NCBI GenBank assembly: GCA_937960435.1
Contig: CALGPN010000028.1
Span: 1 to 64,000, forward strand
Reading direction: 5' to 3'
DNA: 64,000 bases
From: an uncultured Desulfosoma sp.
GTDB taxonomy: Bacteria; Desulfobacterota; Syntrophobacteria; Syntrophobacterales; DSM-9756
In this document: positions 24,834 through 33,621 of the stretch, one piece after another
Layout of the letters: every line of letters begins with the position of its first letter
Numbering within the stretch: the first letter of the stretch is position 1
Position numbers and translations under genes: made by a program
The notes under the pieces: generated by a model
What the model was told of the DNA's origin: nothing
The model's database searches: none
The model's input: only the letters and a program-made list of their open reading frames with translations

Positions 24834-26702
24834 TTAGGCCGGCGAAACCGAAGGCCATTGGATGGCGTCATGGGGACACACGTGGACACACACGCCGCAT
24901 CCGGCGCACAGGGTTTCATCGATGGTCACGGCTTCCTTTTCGCCGTGGAAAACTAAAGCGGGGCATTCGAAAAACTTGAGGCAGAAGCCGCAGCCTTCGC
25001 ATTTTTCGGTAATTGTGGGAGCATGGGCCGGGCTCCTTCGGGCTTCGCGCCGGGCTTGGTCCATGAGGCACGGACGGCGGGCGATGACCACGGCCATCCC
25101 GCCGTTTTCCTCATCCCGGCAATGGTCCTTGGCGGCTTTCAGAAGGGCGGTAAACCCAGGGACATCGTACGGGTCCCCGACGCTCACATGAGTCACACCA
25201 CAGGCGGCGGCCAGGTTTTCCAGCGTCACGGCCGGCACAGGCGTTCCGTTCGTCGTCATGCCGGCGGCGGGAGTGGGCTGATGCCCTGTCATGGCCGTGG
25301 TGCCGTTATCCAAAATCACGACCGGAAAGCGGCACCCTTGGGCCACCGCGTTGATGAGAGCCGGGATGCCCGCGTGGTAAAAAGTGGAATCCCCGATGGT
25401 GGCCACCACAGGCCGGCTGTTTTGGCCGGCGGCGCGAAACGCGTGATGAAAGCCGGCCGCCTGACTGATGGAGGCCCCCATGCACAGGACCGTATCGACG
25501 GCCCCCAGGTTTAGGCCCAACGTGTAACAGCCGATGTCACTCGCATAAATGCCCTTGGGGAAAACTTTGCGGATGGCAAAGAAGGCGGCCCGATGCCCGC
25601 AGCCGGCGCACAGCGTGGGACGGCGTCCGGCAGCCGGCGGGCTCAGCGAAACTTCCGGGAGGCCCGCAAAGCGGCGGATGATGTTCTCTACGATTTCGGG
25701 CAGCAGTTCCCCTTCCCGAGGCACATGGCCGCTCAAACGTCCCAGGACTTTTGCCCGATCCCGCAATTGTCCTTCGATCACCGGCTGGGTTTCTTCCAGG
25801 ACGAGGATCGTGCCCGCCTTTTCCAAAAGTTCGGTGCAAAACCTTTCCGAAAGAGGATAGGGCATGGGGACCTGAAAAATGGGAAGGCGTGTCCAGAGAT
25901 TCAGGTCCCGAAGGATTTCCACGGCGTGGGCGCACGCGGCTCCTGAAGCGACGATGACTTTGTCGAAACCGTCGGCCGTTTTCCATTGCCCGGCCTCGTC
26001 CAAGATTTTGCGGTTGAGCATCTGAGGCTGCCAACGGGGGTCGTCGGCGATCTTGTCCAGCTTTTCGTTCAGGCGTTTATGGAGCAGGTATCGAAACTTG
26101 GGGGTCGCCGCCCACCGAGCGGGATCCTTTTCGAAAACGGGTTGGGGGGCGGCCGTTTGAAAAGCTTTGGGCGTCATGTCCTGGCGAGCGTGACACACGC
26201 GGGTCGTAGGCCGAAGGATCACGGGGATTTCATAGGCTTCGGAAAGCTCATAGGCTGGGGCGATCCAAGCGCGGGCCTGAGCCGGCTGGGCCGGGTCCAG
26301 CACGGGCAACTTGGCGAACATGGCGAACTGGCGGGTGTCCTGTTCCGTTTGGGAACTGTGCGGCCCGGGGTCGTCCGCTACGATGAGGAGAAAACCGCCC
26401 TTTACCCCCGTATAGGCGGCGCTCATGACCGGATCGGCGGCCACATTGAGGCCCACCTGTTTCATGGCGGCGGCGGATCGTCTCCCGGCGTAGCTGTTGG
26501 CCAGAGCCGTTTCCACGGCCACCTTTTCATTGACGGACCATTCCAGATGGCACGAGAGGTTGTGCCTGCGTTTGAGCTGCATCAAAGCGCTCATGATTTC
26601 CGAGGCGGGCGTGCCGGGGTAAGACGTCGCCATGGTGCATCCGGCTTCCAAAAGCCCATGGGCAATGGCTTCGTTGCCGAGGAGGATTGTCCGCGCTCCC
26701 AC
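24834..26702 (-). CDS. iorA: Indolepyruvate ferredoxin oxidoreductase alpha subunit
   Basis: 622-aa TPP- and Fe-S-containing subunit. The N-terminal pyrimidine-binding domain begins LLGNEAIAHGLLEAG and has SYPGTPASEI. The TPP domain (about 355-520) has LCAGCGHRAAFFAI and TIGDSTFYHAGIPALINAV. The C-terminus carries two ferredoxin-like motifs, CEGCGFCLKFFECPAL and CAGCGVCVHVCP. The GTG start at 26702 has GAGGAG 6 bp upstream. It is the first gene of the long - strand run ending near 6130. Aryl pyruvate specificity is from the family. Confidence 0.94.
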   Translation of the reverse strand: MGARTILLGNEAIAHGLLEAGCTMATSYPGTPASEIMSALMQLKRRHNLSCHLEWSVNEKVAVETALANSYAGRRSAAAMKQVGLNVAADPVMSAAYTGVKGGFLLIVADDPGPHSSQTEQDTRQFAMFAKLPVLDPAQPAQARAWIAPAYELSEAYEIPVILRPTTRVCHARQDMTPKAFQTAAPQPVFEKDPARWAATPKFRYLLHKRLNEKLDKIADDPRWQPQMLNRKILDEAGQWKTADGFDKVIVASGAACAHAVEILRDLNLWTRLPIFQVPMPYPLSERFCTELLEKAGTILVLEETQPVIEGQLRDRAKVLGRLSGHVPREGELLPEIVENIIRRFAGLPEVSLSPPAAGRRPTLCAGCGHRAAFFAIRKVFPKGIYASDIGCYTLGLNLGAVDTVLCMGASISQAAGFHHAFRAAGQNSRPVVATIGDSTFYHAGIPALINAVAQGCRFPVVILDNGTTAMTGHQPTPAAGMTTNGTPVPAVTLENLAAACGVTHVSVGDPYDVPGFTALLKAAKDHCRDEENGGMAVVIARRPCLMDQARREARRSPAHAPTITEKCEGCGFCLKFFECPALVFHGEKEAVTIDETLCAGCGVCVHVCPHDAIQWPSVSPA

Positions 26703-26735
26703 CGATAGCTCCTCTCATGTGTCTAGGAATCCATG

Positions 26736-26778
26736 GGATCTAAAAACTGAAAGCCGTGGACGAGGCGCCGTCCACGGC
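26736..26778 (-). promoter_or_regulatory. Stem-loop with T-rich tail in the iorA leader
   Basis: A perfect 10-bp stem, GCCGTGGACG (26753-26762) with CGTCCACGGC (26769-26778), is followed on the - strand by TTTCAGTTTTTAG. It lies about 50 bp upstream of the iorA start and no - strand gene precedes it in the 26703-26982 gap, so it could be an attenuator or a terminator for transcripts reading in from the right. Function is inferred only. Confidence 0.45.
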
Positions 26779-26982
26779 CTTCGATGGCTTCACCCACGGC
26801 CCCGGGGTGGACGGGCGGCCCGTTGCCTTTTATCCCACCACCAGCCCCGCCACCGCAGCGTGGCAATCCCAAAAGTTGGCCGTGTCGTCATCGTTGTCTT
26901 CTCCCGGGGAAAAGGCCTTTCCAAAGCGGTCCGTTTGTAGCAAAAGAGATTCAAAACTTCAACATGGAGGGACAAGGCCGCG

Positions 26983-27405
26983 ATGGATGAAAAAGTCAAA
27001 GCGTTCCTGACGGAAAAAACGGCCGCGGAACCCTACGCGCGCCATCTGGGCATGAGGCTCATTCGGGTGGATGCCGGATACGCCCTCGTGGAAATGGATT
27101 TCGACGAAACCAAGCAAAACATTTTCGGGTTGGCCCATGGGGGGGCGATCTTTTCTCTGATCGACGAAGCCTTCGAGGTGGCGTCCAATTCCCACGGGAT
27201 TATGGCCGTGGCGTTGAACATGAACGTCACCTATATGGCCGCTCCGCGCCTGGGCGCCACGTTGCGCGCCGAAGCGACGGAAATCCACCGCACGATGCGC
27301 ACGGCCAGCTACGGAATCCGCGTGACGGATGCCGAGGGCACGCTTGTCGCCGTGTGCCAAGCCTTGGTCTATCGCAAGAAAGACAAAGCTTTCGCGGCCA
27401 CATAA
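26983..27405 (+). CDS. PaaI-family hotdog-fold thioesterase
   Basis: 140-aa hotdog acyl-CoA thioesterase. The conserved FGLAHGGAIFSLIDEAFEVA helix motif (His-Gly-Gly and catalytic Asp) is intact, followed by NVTYMAAPRLGATLRAEAT. PaaI members hydrolyse phenylacetyl-CoA-type thioesters. Its position back-to-back with iorA and the PaaK genes fits release of aryl acids from CoA. GGAGG (about 26966) lies upstream of the ATG. The 3' end overlaps the convergent LhgO gene by 37 bp. Confidence 0.88.
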   Translation: MDEKVKAFLTEKTAAEPYARHLGMRLIRVDAGYALVEMDFDETKQNIFGLAHGGAIFSLIDEAFEVASNSHGIMAVALNMNVTYMAAPRLGATLRAEATEIHRTMRTASYGIRVTDAEGTLVAVCQALVYRKKDKAFAAT

Positions 27406-28571
27406 TCGCCGATGGCCAAAGACGACGTGGCGGCCGGAGACGGGGCGTTGAGCACATGCACCTGCCCGGGTTCGGCCAGAATGGCGAAATCGTCCAAGAG
27501 CCGCCCGTCGGGACTCAAGGCCTGGGCCCGGACGCCGGCCCCTCCCGGCGCCAGATCCCGTGTCGTGACCTCAGGCACCAGCTTCTGCAAGGCCTTGGCG
27601 AAAAGCCTTGGGGAAAAGGATCGCACCATTTCCTGGAGACCCGTTTTCCAATAGAGCCGGGCGAGGCGCCAAAATCCGGGGTAAGAGAGGGTTTGCAGGG
27701 TTTCGTCGATCCGGATGTGCCGATGGGAATAACCTTCCCGAGCCCAGGCCAGGACGGCGTTGGGACCCGCTTCCACGGACCCGTCGATCCGTCGTGTGAA
27801 ATGCACGCCGAGGAAAGGAAACCGCGGATCGGGCACGGGATAGATGAGCGACCGGACGAGCCGACGGCTTTCCGGCCTTAAACTGTAATACTCGCCTCGG
27901 AAGGGCACGATGCGCCAGGGCGGGTCCATGCCGGCCAGCCGGGCGATGTGGTCCGCATAAAGGCCCGCGCAACTGATGAGAAGCCGGGCGGCGAATCGCC
28001 CCCCCGGCGTTTCGATGATCGTCCGCCCATTTTCTTTCCGGATGGCCGTCACCGGCCTGGAAAACTCGACGCGGCCTCCGCGGGAGGCAATGTTTTGGGC
28101 GAGTTTTTTCGCCACCTGCCGAAAGTCCGTAATCCCTGTGGAAGGGACCCATAGGGCTTGGACGCAGCGCACATGGGGTTCGATGGTTCGGGCTTCCGCG
28201 GGGGAAATGAGGGCCATGCCGGAAACCCCGTTGGCGGTCCCTCGGCGGAAAAGTTCTTGAAGCCGTTGGGTTTCCACGGCGTCCGTTGCCGCGACGATTT
28301 TCCCGCACATGTCGAACGGGACGGAGTGCTCCCGGCAAAAAGCCGTCAAGGCTTTGGCCCCTTCCACGCACAGGGAGGCCTTCAACGATCCCGGGCGGTA
28401 GTAAATCCCCGAATGGATGACCCCGCTGTTGTGGCCTGTCTGGTGAGCCCCCGGGCCGGTTTCCTTTTCCAAAACAAGCACTTCCAAAGACGGGCGCCGT
28501 TCCAGAAGCCGGTACGCCGTGGCCAGTCCCACAATGCCGGCACCGATCACCACCGCATCACACCGATGCAT
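27369..28571 (-). CDS. lhgO: L-2-hydroxyglutarate oxidase family FAD protein
   Basis: 400-aa FAD-dependent oxidoreductase of the DAO fold. The N-terminal dinucleotide loop is VVIGAGIVGLATAYRL, then GAHQTGHNSGVIHSGIYY, a hallmark of LhgO/L2HGDH. The C-terminus has PEVTTRDLAPGGAGVRAQ, also typical. It oxidises L-2-hydroxyglutarate to 2-oxoglutarate and passes electrons to the respiratory chain. GGAGG sits 5 bp before ATG 28571. Convergent overlap with the thioesterase gene. Confidence 0.88.
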   Translation of the reverse strand: MHRCDAVVIGAGIVGLATAYRLLERRPSLEVLVLEKETGPGAHQTGHNSGVIHSGIYYRPGSLKASLCVEGAKALTAFCREHSVPFDMCGKIVAATDAVETQRLQELFRRGTANGVSGMALISPAEARTIEPHVRCVQALWVPSTGITDFRQVAKKLAQNIASRGGRVEFSRPVTAIRKENGRTIIETPGGRFAARLLISCAGLYADHIARLAGMDPPWRIVPFRGEYYSLRPESRRLVRSLIYPVPDPRFPFLGVHFTRRIDGSVEAGPNAVLAWAREGYSHRHIRIDETLQTLSYPGFWRLARLYWKTGLQEMVRSFSPRLFAKALQKLVPEVTTRDLAPGGAGVRAQALSPDGRLLDDFAILAEPGQVHVLNAPSPAATSSLAIGDYVAAKALSFLR

Positions 28572-28611
28572 GTCCACCTCCACACATCTCTTTCCACGTA
28601 GCCCGTAGCCT

Positions 28612-28643
28612 GTAGGTTGGGGTGAGCGCAGCGAACCCCAACA
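28612..28643 (+). repeat. Type A palindromic repeat, copy 1
   Basis: 32-bp element beginning GTAGGTTGGGGT and ending ACCCCAACA; TTGGGGT pairs with ACCCCAA around an 11-base centre. Identical to 28768-28799 and, inverted, to 33400-33431 and 33590-33621. Confidence 0.95.
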
Positions 28644-28680
28644 CCGACAAACATCGCCCGCCCTAGAATCTCCGGAGTTT

Positions 28681-28706
28681 CGGGCGGGCACAAGGCCCGC
28701 CCCTAC
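28681..28706 (-). repeat. Type B palindromic repeat, copy 1
   Basis: 26-bp element; GGGCGGGC pairs with GCCCGCCC around a 5-base loop ACAAG. Identical in inverse orientation to 33481-33506. Confidence 0.93.
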
Positions 28707-28767
28707 AAGCGCGCGCTTCCCGCTCCTAAAGACGCAGGCCGCGTGCCCCCAAGAGCCGGCCGTAGCC

Positions 28768-28799
28768 GTAGGTTGGGGTGAGCGCAGCGAACCCCAACA
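28768..28799 (+). repeat. Type A palindromic repeat, copy 2
   Basis: Identical 32-bp copy of the element at 28612-28643, same orientation. Confidence 0.95.
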
Positions 28800-28802
28800 T
28801 CT

Positions 28803-28835
28803 CTCCCCATTCTCCCCATTCTCCCCATTCTCCCC
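28803..28835. repeat. 9-bp tandem repeat CTCCCCATT
   Basis: Three full copies plus a six-base partial copy, directly after the second type A repeat. Confidence 0.9.
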
Positions 28836-28925
28836 GCTTAACCCGGTCTCCGCTCAACCCGCCTTCTTGCTGAAGCGGCCGGCCGCTGCCTTACCTTTCC
28901 CCTTGTTGTGTTTCGCCCCCTGAGC

Positions 28926-30233
28926 TCAACGGTTCGGTGGTTCTTCCTCATGTTCAGGGTCCAGACAGGGGTTGAAGTATCCGAAACGAATGTCTGGAAA
29001 CCGCTCTTGAATCCTTTCCATGACCTTCAGGATGCCCAAAGGTTTCCGGTCGCACCGAAAACCGATCGCTCTCAGGATCCATTCGGGGTCCGCGTTAAAG
29101 TTCCGCATCTGAATCAAATCCGCCGGGGCCTTGTCCAAAAGAGCGCACAAAGCCGCCACCTCTTCCGGATCGTCGGTGAAACCCGGCAAGACGAAGTAAT
29201 TCAACGACACAAACCGACCCCGGGATTTCATCGCCTGGATGGAGCGGATCACGTCGTCGAAACCGTAACCTTTCGGCCGATAGTAAGCCTGATAGAACGC
29301 TGGTCGCGCCGAGTTGAGACTTACCCTCAGGCTGTCTAGGCCGGCATCGGCCAACCGCGCGACCGTGTCCGGAAGGCTCGCGTTGCTGTTGCAATTGATG
29401 GTCCCTCGGGACGTTTCCCGGCGCATGATCCGGATGGATTCTTCCAAAGTTTTCCCCTGAATGAGCGGTTCCCCTTCGCAGCCCTGGCCGAAACTCACCA
29501 CGGGTCGCGGGGCTCTCAGGAGATGCGGAACGGCCGTTTCCGCGATTTCCTCGGGGGTCGGCACAAACCGGATGCGTTCCTGGGTGGCGCACAGACCCGA
29601 TTCTTCCTGCAAACTGATACAGCCCAGGCACCGGGCGTTGCAGACGGGCGATGTGGGCAGAGGGGCCTCCCACCGGCGCATGAAGAGGTTTCGGGCCGCC
29701 GGGCAGCCATAAGTCAAGGCGCATCTGCCCAGGTGCTGGATCAAGCGGTTGGACGGCGTCCCGCGCATGCTTCGGCGGGCGTTTCGGGCGATGGTTTCCG
29801 GGTCGAAATGCTTGAAATCCTGGCGGGGATCGGGATCCACCCGAACGGCGGCAGTGACGAACCCGCCCTCGGACCAGCCCACGGCCGTGTACGCGAAAAG
29901 GGGCAAAAGAGGCGCCCCTGGACGGGTTTTGTAGGCGGCCATGTAAAGCTGAGTATGAGCCGGGGCGATGAAGGCCGCCACGGCTTCCACAGGGCGATGT
30001 GCGTTGTAGGGATCTCGGGTCAAAACCACGTAGCGTTTCTTTTCCCGGTCATAACCGACGGGGTACCGGCCGGGGAGCCGAAAAAGTTCGCTCCCTTCGG
30101 GCAGTGGAATGAGTTCTTTCAGGGAAGGGCGCGTGAAGCGCCCGGCGCTGGACCCCACCATTTCGAGAAAGGGATGTTCCAGGATGCGGCCCGAAGCGTC
30201 GGCATAGAGCATCAAAGGGCGTGAAGCGGTCAT
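28926..30233 (-). CDS. Radical SAM protein of unknown function
   Basis: 435 aa. Residues about 1-170 form an N-terminal domain I do not recognise. The radical SAM core begins with PVCNARCLGCIS, a CX3CX2C cluster motif, followed by SFGQGCEGEPLIQ (GxGEP-like) and TINCNSNASLPDTVARLADAG. The C-terminus has no extra Cys cluster of the SPASM type. It may modify or cleave a substrate by a radical mechanism; the target is unknown. It starts 20 bp downstream of the deacetylase-like gene on the same strand, with a weak ribosome site. Confidence 0.83.
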   Translation of the reverse strand: MTASRPLMLYADASGRILEHPFLEMVGSSAGRFTRPSLKELIPLPEGSELFRLPGRYPVGYDREKKRYVVLTRDPYNAHRPVEAVAAFIAPAHTQLYMAAYKTRPGAPLLPLFAYTAVGWSEGGFVTAAVRVDPDPRQDFKHFDPETIARNARRSMRGTPSNRLIQHLGRCALTYGCPAARNLFMRRWEAPLPTSPVCNARCLGCISLQEESGLCATQERIRFVPTPEEIAETAVPHLLRAPRPVVSFGQGCEGEPLIQGKTLEESIRIMRRETSRGTINCNSNASLPDTVARLADAGLDSLRVSLNSARPAFYQAYYRPKGYGFDDVIRSIQAMKSRGRFVSLNYFVLPGFTDDPEEVAALCALLDKAPADLIQMRNFNADPEWILRAIGFRCDRKPLGILKVMERIQERFPDIRFGYFNPCLDPEHEEEPPNR

Positions 30234-30253
30234 GGTGGACGCTCGACGGCTCC

Positions 30254-31078
30254 CTAGGGACTGTGCAAAAGATCGTCAAAGGACAAGAAGTCGGCTTTGC
30301 CGGAGGTTCGGAGCTGATCGATGAGTTCTTCGAGAAACGCAAAGGCGAAAGGCGTCATCCTTTGATGATGGATCATGACCCCGACAGGGGAGTCTTTCGA
30401 AAAAGCGGCGCTCAATTCGTGGAGCAGCCGGTCGAAATCGGCGGCGCCGTCGGGATCCTTGCGCGTGTGCAGATCGATCCCGATGCGGAAGTTCTTGAGT
30501 CGACGCTCAGTCTTTCCGGCTTTGGGCAAAGGATCTGTGCAGGAAACCGCTTTGAATCCCAGCTGGTCCAGCACTTCCAGCGTCATGGCGCTCAGGCGGT
30601 TCCACGGAGGGGTGAAAACGGGCAGAAGGCGATGCTGAAAAACATTCACCAATTTCATATGGCCTTGCCAGATGTCCCTCCATTGTTTTTCCAGCGGGCG
30701 CTGGTCGCCGAATTCGGACTTCTTCCCGCTTCGTTGCCAGTTCACATGACGCCATCCGTGTTGGTGCCATCCCCAGAGAGGTTCTTCCAGTGGCGCCGAG
30801 GCGGCAAGCTGCGCGATGCGCGTGTCGCTGAGCCAGGCCGGAACGACGGCCAGCGCCAAAGGCACGCTGTAGCTTCGAAAAAGCGAGCACAGAGCGTCGA
30901 AGCCGCGCCCTCCCGCGCCGATGTCGTCGGCGCGGAAGAACAGGCGCGCCTTGTTTCGGCCTGGGAGGCGCTGAAGGGTCTCCGCCAAGTGTTCCCGCCA
31001 TCCCGCCGTCGGTGCACTCCATACGGCGGAAAAGGTTCTGGGTTTGAGAAAACGAAAGCCTTGCCTTCCATCTGCCAT
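30254..31078 (-). CDS. Polysaccharide deacetylase-like (NodB-fold) protein
   Basis: 274-aa protein of the glycoside hydrolase/deacetylase superfamily. ARLFFRADDIGAGG carries the catalytic/metal Asp pair, GWHQHGWRHVNW the metal His motif, and VFTPPWNRLS the second-shell motif, spaced as in polysaccharide deacetylases. ATG 31078 has AAGAAAGG 7 bp upstream; the in-frame ATG at 31138 lacks one. No signal peptide is evident, so a cytoplasmic or saccharide-precursor role is possible. Pairs with the radical SAM gene (20-bp gap). Confidence 0.78.
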   Translation of the reverse strand: MADGRQGFRFLKPRTFSAVWSAPTAGWREHLAETLQRLPGRNKARLFFRADDIGAGGRGFDALCSLFRSYSVPLALAVVPAWLSDTRIAQLAASAPLEEPLWGWHQHGWRHVNWQRSGKKSEFGDQRPLEKQWRDIWQGHMKLVNVFQHRLLPVFTPPWNRLSAMTLEVLDQLGFKAVSCTDPLPKAGKTERRLKNFRIGIDLHTRKDPDGAADFDRLLHELSAAFSKDSPVGVMIHHQRMTPFAFAFLEELIDQLRTSGKADFLSFDDLLHSP

Positions 31079-31276
31079 ACCACGGCCTTTCTTGACGTCG
31101 ATCCCAAAGATCGCTAGGAGGCTCTCTGACGACGGCACTTCAGAACACCGTCCCGTCTACAGCATCCGCACGGCGAAGGCAACGGGTTGCACGTCGGCTT
31201 CGAGGAAGCGATGTGGGGAAGAAACGCCAACGAAGCCAACATTGAGGCCGGCCTTCGCCTCAAAGGGGCAAAAACG

Positions 31277-32497
31277 ATGGAAACCGCCCAGTCCTTGGAA
31301 CGACGAATCCGGACACACATTCGGGCCAAAGAACATCGGTTCGCCGCCCTGGTGCCTCGGGAACTTTTCCCCGTGTGCCGGGGCGAAATGGAACGCTTGG
31401 GCTTGAACGTTGTGGAGGAATCCGAAGCAGGCATCGAATTCCAGGGAAGGTTGGAAGCTTGTTATCGCGCCAATCTGTGGGTGCGCACCGCCGGCCGGAT
31501 TTTGTGCCGGTTGCCGGCGATGAAGGTCGGGGCTCGTGAGGAGCTTTTCAGCAAGACGGTTCGTATACCTTGGGAGTTGTGGATCGATCCCCGTGTGCCT
31601 GTTCGGGTGGAGCTGCGGCTCATCGCATCCCGGCTCGATCATGCCGGCCTTGCCCAAAAAGCTTTTCAGGATGCGCTTCGGCATCGGCTGGAAACGGTGG
31701 GGGCGTCGGTCTGTTTCGCGGACGAAGACCCGGCGGCACCGGAAGACGACGAGGACGCTTCGGTACAGGATCGGGGAAGCACGCAGCGCATCTTCCTTCG
31801 CATCGAACACAAGCAGGCCGTCGTGAGCCTCGACACTTCCGGGGCGCATCTCCATCAGCGAGGTTACCGAATGCGGCATGCGGGGGCGCCTCTTCGGGAG
31901 ACCCTGGCCGCGGCGCTTGTCCTCCAGTCCGGCTGGAACGCCGGCGATCCCTTTGTGGACGGCATGTGCGGGTCGGGTACGGGCGTAATCGAGGCGGCGC
32001 TGATGGCGGCAAACATTCCTCCGGGGAGGCATCGGCGGTTTCTTTTCGAAAAGTGGCCTTCGTTCCAGGAAAAAACGTGGCGGTACCTTTTGAGGAAAGC
32101 CGACGAGGGCGTCCGAGACACTCCTGCGGGGCGCTTCGTCGCCGTGGATCGGGATCCCAAAGCCTTGGCTGTGGCTCGGGAAAACGCCGCTCGAGCCGGC
32201 GTCGCGTCCTGCGTGGCATGGCACGTCATGCCCTTTGAACATCTGGATCCATTAAAGTTGGGGCTGGATCCCGGGTTGGTTTTTTTGAACCCGCCCTACG
32301 GCGTGCGGCTCCATGCGGATCGAGATCTTTATCGGCGCGTTTTGAACCATCTCGGGGCGTGTTTCGGCCGCTGGAAGGCTGTCGTGTTGGCTCCGGACCG
32401 CGAATTGTTGGTCTCGGGCTCCGTAAGACCCCGGAAGATCCGCCGCCTTCGCCACGGCGGCTTGCCCATCGTGGCAGGCTTTTATGACCTCCCCTAA
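31277..32497 (+). CDS. THUMP-domain RNA guanine-N2 methyltransferase (RlmL/RlmK-type)
   Basis: 406-aa class I methyltransferase. The N-terminal ferredoxin-like plus THUMP region (about 1-160) has FAALVPREL and ACYRANLWVRTAGRIL. The catalytic part has FVDGMCGSGTGVIEAALMAA (SAM-binding motif I) and LVFLNPPYGVRL (motif IV NPPY), which marks N-methylation of a base, as in m2G2445 of 23S rRNA. ATG 31277 has AAGGGG 8 bp upstream; TTG 31187 and ATG 31211 are alternatives. The 198-bp divergent gap before it shows nothing clear. Confidence 0.85.
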   Translation: METAQSLERRIRTHIRAKEHRFAALVPRELFPVCRGEMERLGLNVVEESEAGIEFQGRLEACYRANLWVRTAGRILCRLPAMKVGAREELFSKTVRIPWELWIDPRVPVRVELRLIASRLDHAGLAQKAFQDALRHRLETVGASVCFADEDPAAPEDDEDASVQDRGSTQRIFLRIEHKQAVVSLDTSGAHLHQRGYRMRHAGAPLRETLAAALVLQSGWNAGDPFVDGMCGSGTGVIEAALMAANIPPGRHRRFLFEKWPSFQEKTWRYLLRKADEGVRDTPAGRFVAVDRDPKALAVARENAARAGVASCVAWHVMPFEHLDPLKLGLDPGLVFLNPPYGVRLHADRDLYRRVLNHLGACFGRWKAVVLAPDRELLVSGSVRPRKIRRLRHGGLPIVAGFYDLP

Positions 32498-32517
32498 GAC
32501 GTTGTAAGGATCGACCC

Positions 32518-33393
32518 ATGCCCATCCTCATCGAAGAGACGGCGCCGCGAGACGGCCTTCAGAACGAAAAGGACCTTTTGACGCTCTCGGAAAAGATCCG
32601 CCTTGTTGAAGATCTGGTGGACTGCGGTCTTCCGCGCATTCAGGTGGGTTCGTTCGTGAACCCTCGGGCGGTGCCTCAGATGGCCGATACCGAAGCTGTT
32701 TTCCAAGGACTCCGGAAGAAGCCGGGGGTGATCTACCGAGCCCTGGTGCTCAACGAAAAGGGGTTGGAAAGGGCCGCATCGTGCGGAGTCCGGGATGTGG
32801 CCGTGTTCGTTTCGGCATCGGAAACCCACAGCCGAAAGAACAGCGGGTGTGAAACGGCGGAAGCCTTGAAAAGAGCCTGTGACGTAGTGCGGCAGGCCAA
32901 ATCCCAGGGGCTTTCGGTTCAGGCCGGGGTTATGAACGCCTTCGGGTGCCGCTTTGAGGGCACCGTTCCGGAACAACGGGTCTTGTCCCTGGCGGCCTCG
33001 CTTGTCGATGCCGGAGCGGACGAACTTTGTCTTGCGGACACCTCCGGTCTGGCCAATCCTTTACAAATGGAGAAAATCGTCGCCGAGGCGCTGCGGAACT
33101 TTCCCATCCCTTTGGGCCTGCATCTGCACGATACCTTCGGGTTCGGGCTGGCCAACGTCTATGCGGCCTGGAAATTGGGGGTCAGCCGGTTCGACGGAGC
33201 CTGCGGGGGCTTGGGGGGATGTCCTTTCATCCCCGGGGCTCCGGGGAACATCCCCACCGAAGATTTGGCGCATCTTTTCCACGCCATGGGCTTACCGACG
33301 GGCATCGATTTGGAAAAGCTGACGGCCGTGCGCCGGCGGTTGGAATCCAGGTTAAAGCGCATCCTGCCGGGTCGCTACGGCCGCTCTGTATAG
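32518..33393 (+). CDS. Hydroxymethylglutaryl-CoA lyase family protein
   Basis: 291-aa HMG-CoA lyase-like TIM-barrel enzyme. EETAPRDGLQNE at the N-terminus, the metal HLHD (LGLHLHDTFGFGLAN) and the active-site GGLGGCPFIPGAPGNIPTED with catalytic Cys are all intact. It cleaves HMG-CoA to acetoacetate and acetyl-CoA in leucine or ketone-body metabolism. AAGG is 8 bp before the ATG, 20 bp after the methyltransferase gene. The related DRE-TIM enzymes share the fold but not the GGLGGCP signature. Confidence 0.88.
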   Translation: MPILIEETAPRDGLQNEKDLLTLSEKIRLVEDLVDCGLPRIQVGSFVNPRAVPQMADTEAVFQGLRKKPGVIYRALVLNEKGLERAASCGVRDVAVFVSASETHSRKNSGCETAEALKRACDVVRQAKSQGLSVQAGVMNAFGCRFEGTVPEQRVLSLAASLVDAGADELCLADTSGLANPLQMEKIVAEALRNFPIPLGLHLHDTFGFGLANVYAAWKLGVSRFDGACGGLGGCPFIPGAPGNIPTEDLAHLFHAMGLPTGIDLEKLTAVRRRLESRLKRILPGRYGRSV

Positions 33394-33399
33394 GCTGGG

Positions 33400-33431
33400 T
33401 GTTGGGGTTCGCTGCGCTCACCCCAACCTAC
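33400..33431 (-). repeat. Type A palindromic repeat, copy 3 (inverted)
   Basis: Exact reverse complement of the element at 28612-28643, beginning TGTTGGGGTTCGC. Confidence 0.95.
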
Positions 33432-33480
33432 GGCTGACTACGGCTGACGGCCGCCCCGTGTAGGTGGACGGCGCGCGGCT

Positions 33481-33506
33481 GTAGGGGCGGGCCTTGTGCC
33501 CGCCCG
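33481..33506 (+). repeat. Type B palindromic repeat, copy 2
   Basis: Exact reverse complement of 28681-28706, beginning GTAGGGGCGGGC. Confidence 0.93.
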
Positions 33507-33532
33507 AAGAGGCGGCCCCCCTGTGTCGACCC

Positions 33533-33558
33533 GTAGGGGCGGGCCTTGTGCCCGTCCG
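33533..33558 (+). repeat. Type B palindromic repeat, copy 3 (one mismatch)
   Basis: Same as 33481-33506 except GTCC in place of GCCC near the 3' end. Confidence 0.9.
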
Positions 33559-33589
33559 GAAGTTTTGTGGGTGTGTGGAGGCGTGTGGG

Positions 33590-33621
33590 TGTTGGGGTTC
33601 GCTGCGCTCACCCCAACCTAC
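33590..33621 (-). repeat. Type A palindromic repeat, copy 4 (inverted)
   Basis: Identical to 33400-33431. A 15-base partial fifth copy (CTCACCCCAACCTAC) follows at 33624-33638. Confidence 0.95.

Larger units (their letters stand above)
28572..28925. other. Intergenic region carrying palindromic repeats, left cluster
   Basis: A 354-bp gap without a supportable gene. It holds two identical 32-bp repeats (type A), one 26-bp repeat (type B) and a short 9-bp tandem array. Nothing else was seen. Confidence 0.8.

Noticed and set aside
26756-27010. Small + strand ORF of 84 codons before the PaaI gene
   Set aside because: It starts within the stem-loop, has no ribosome site, and overlaps the true gene start.
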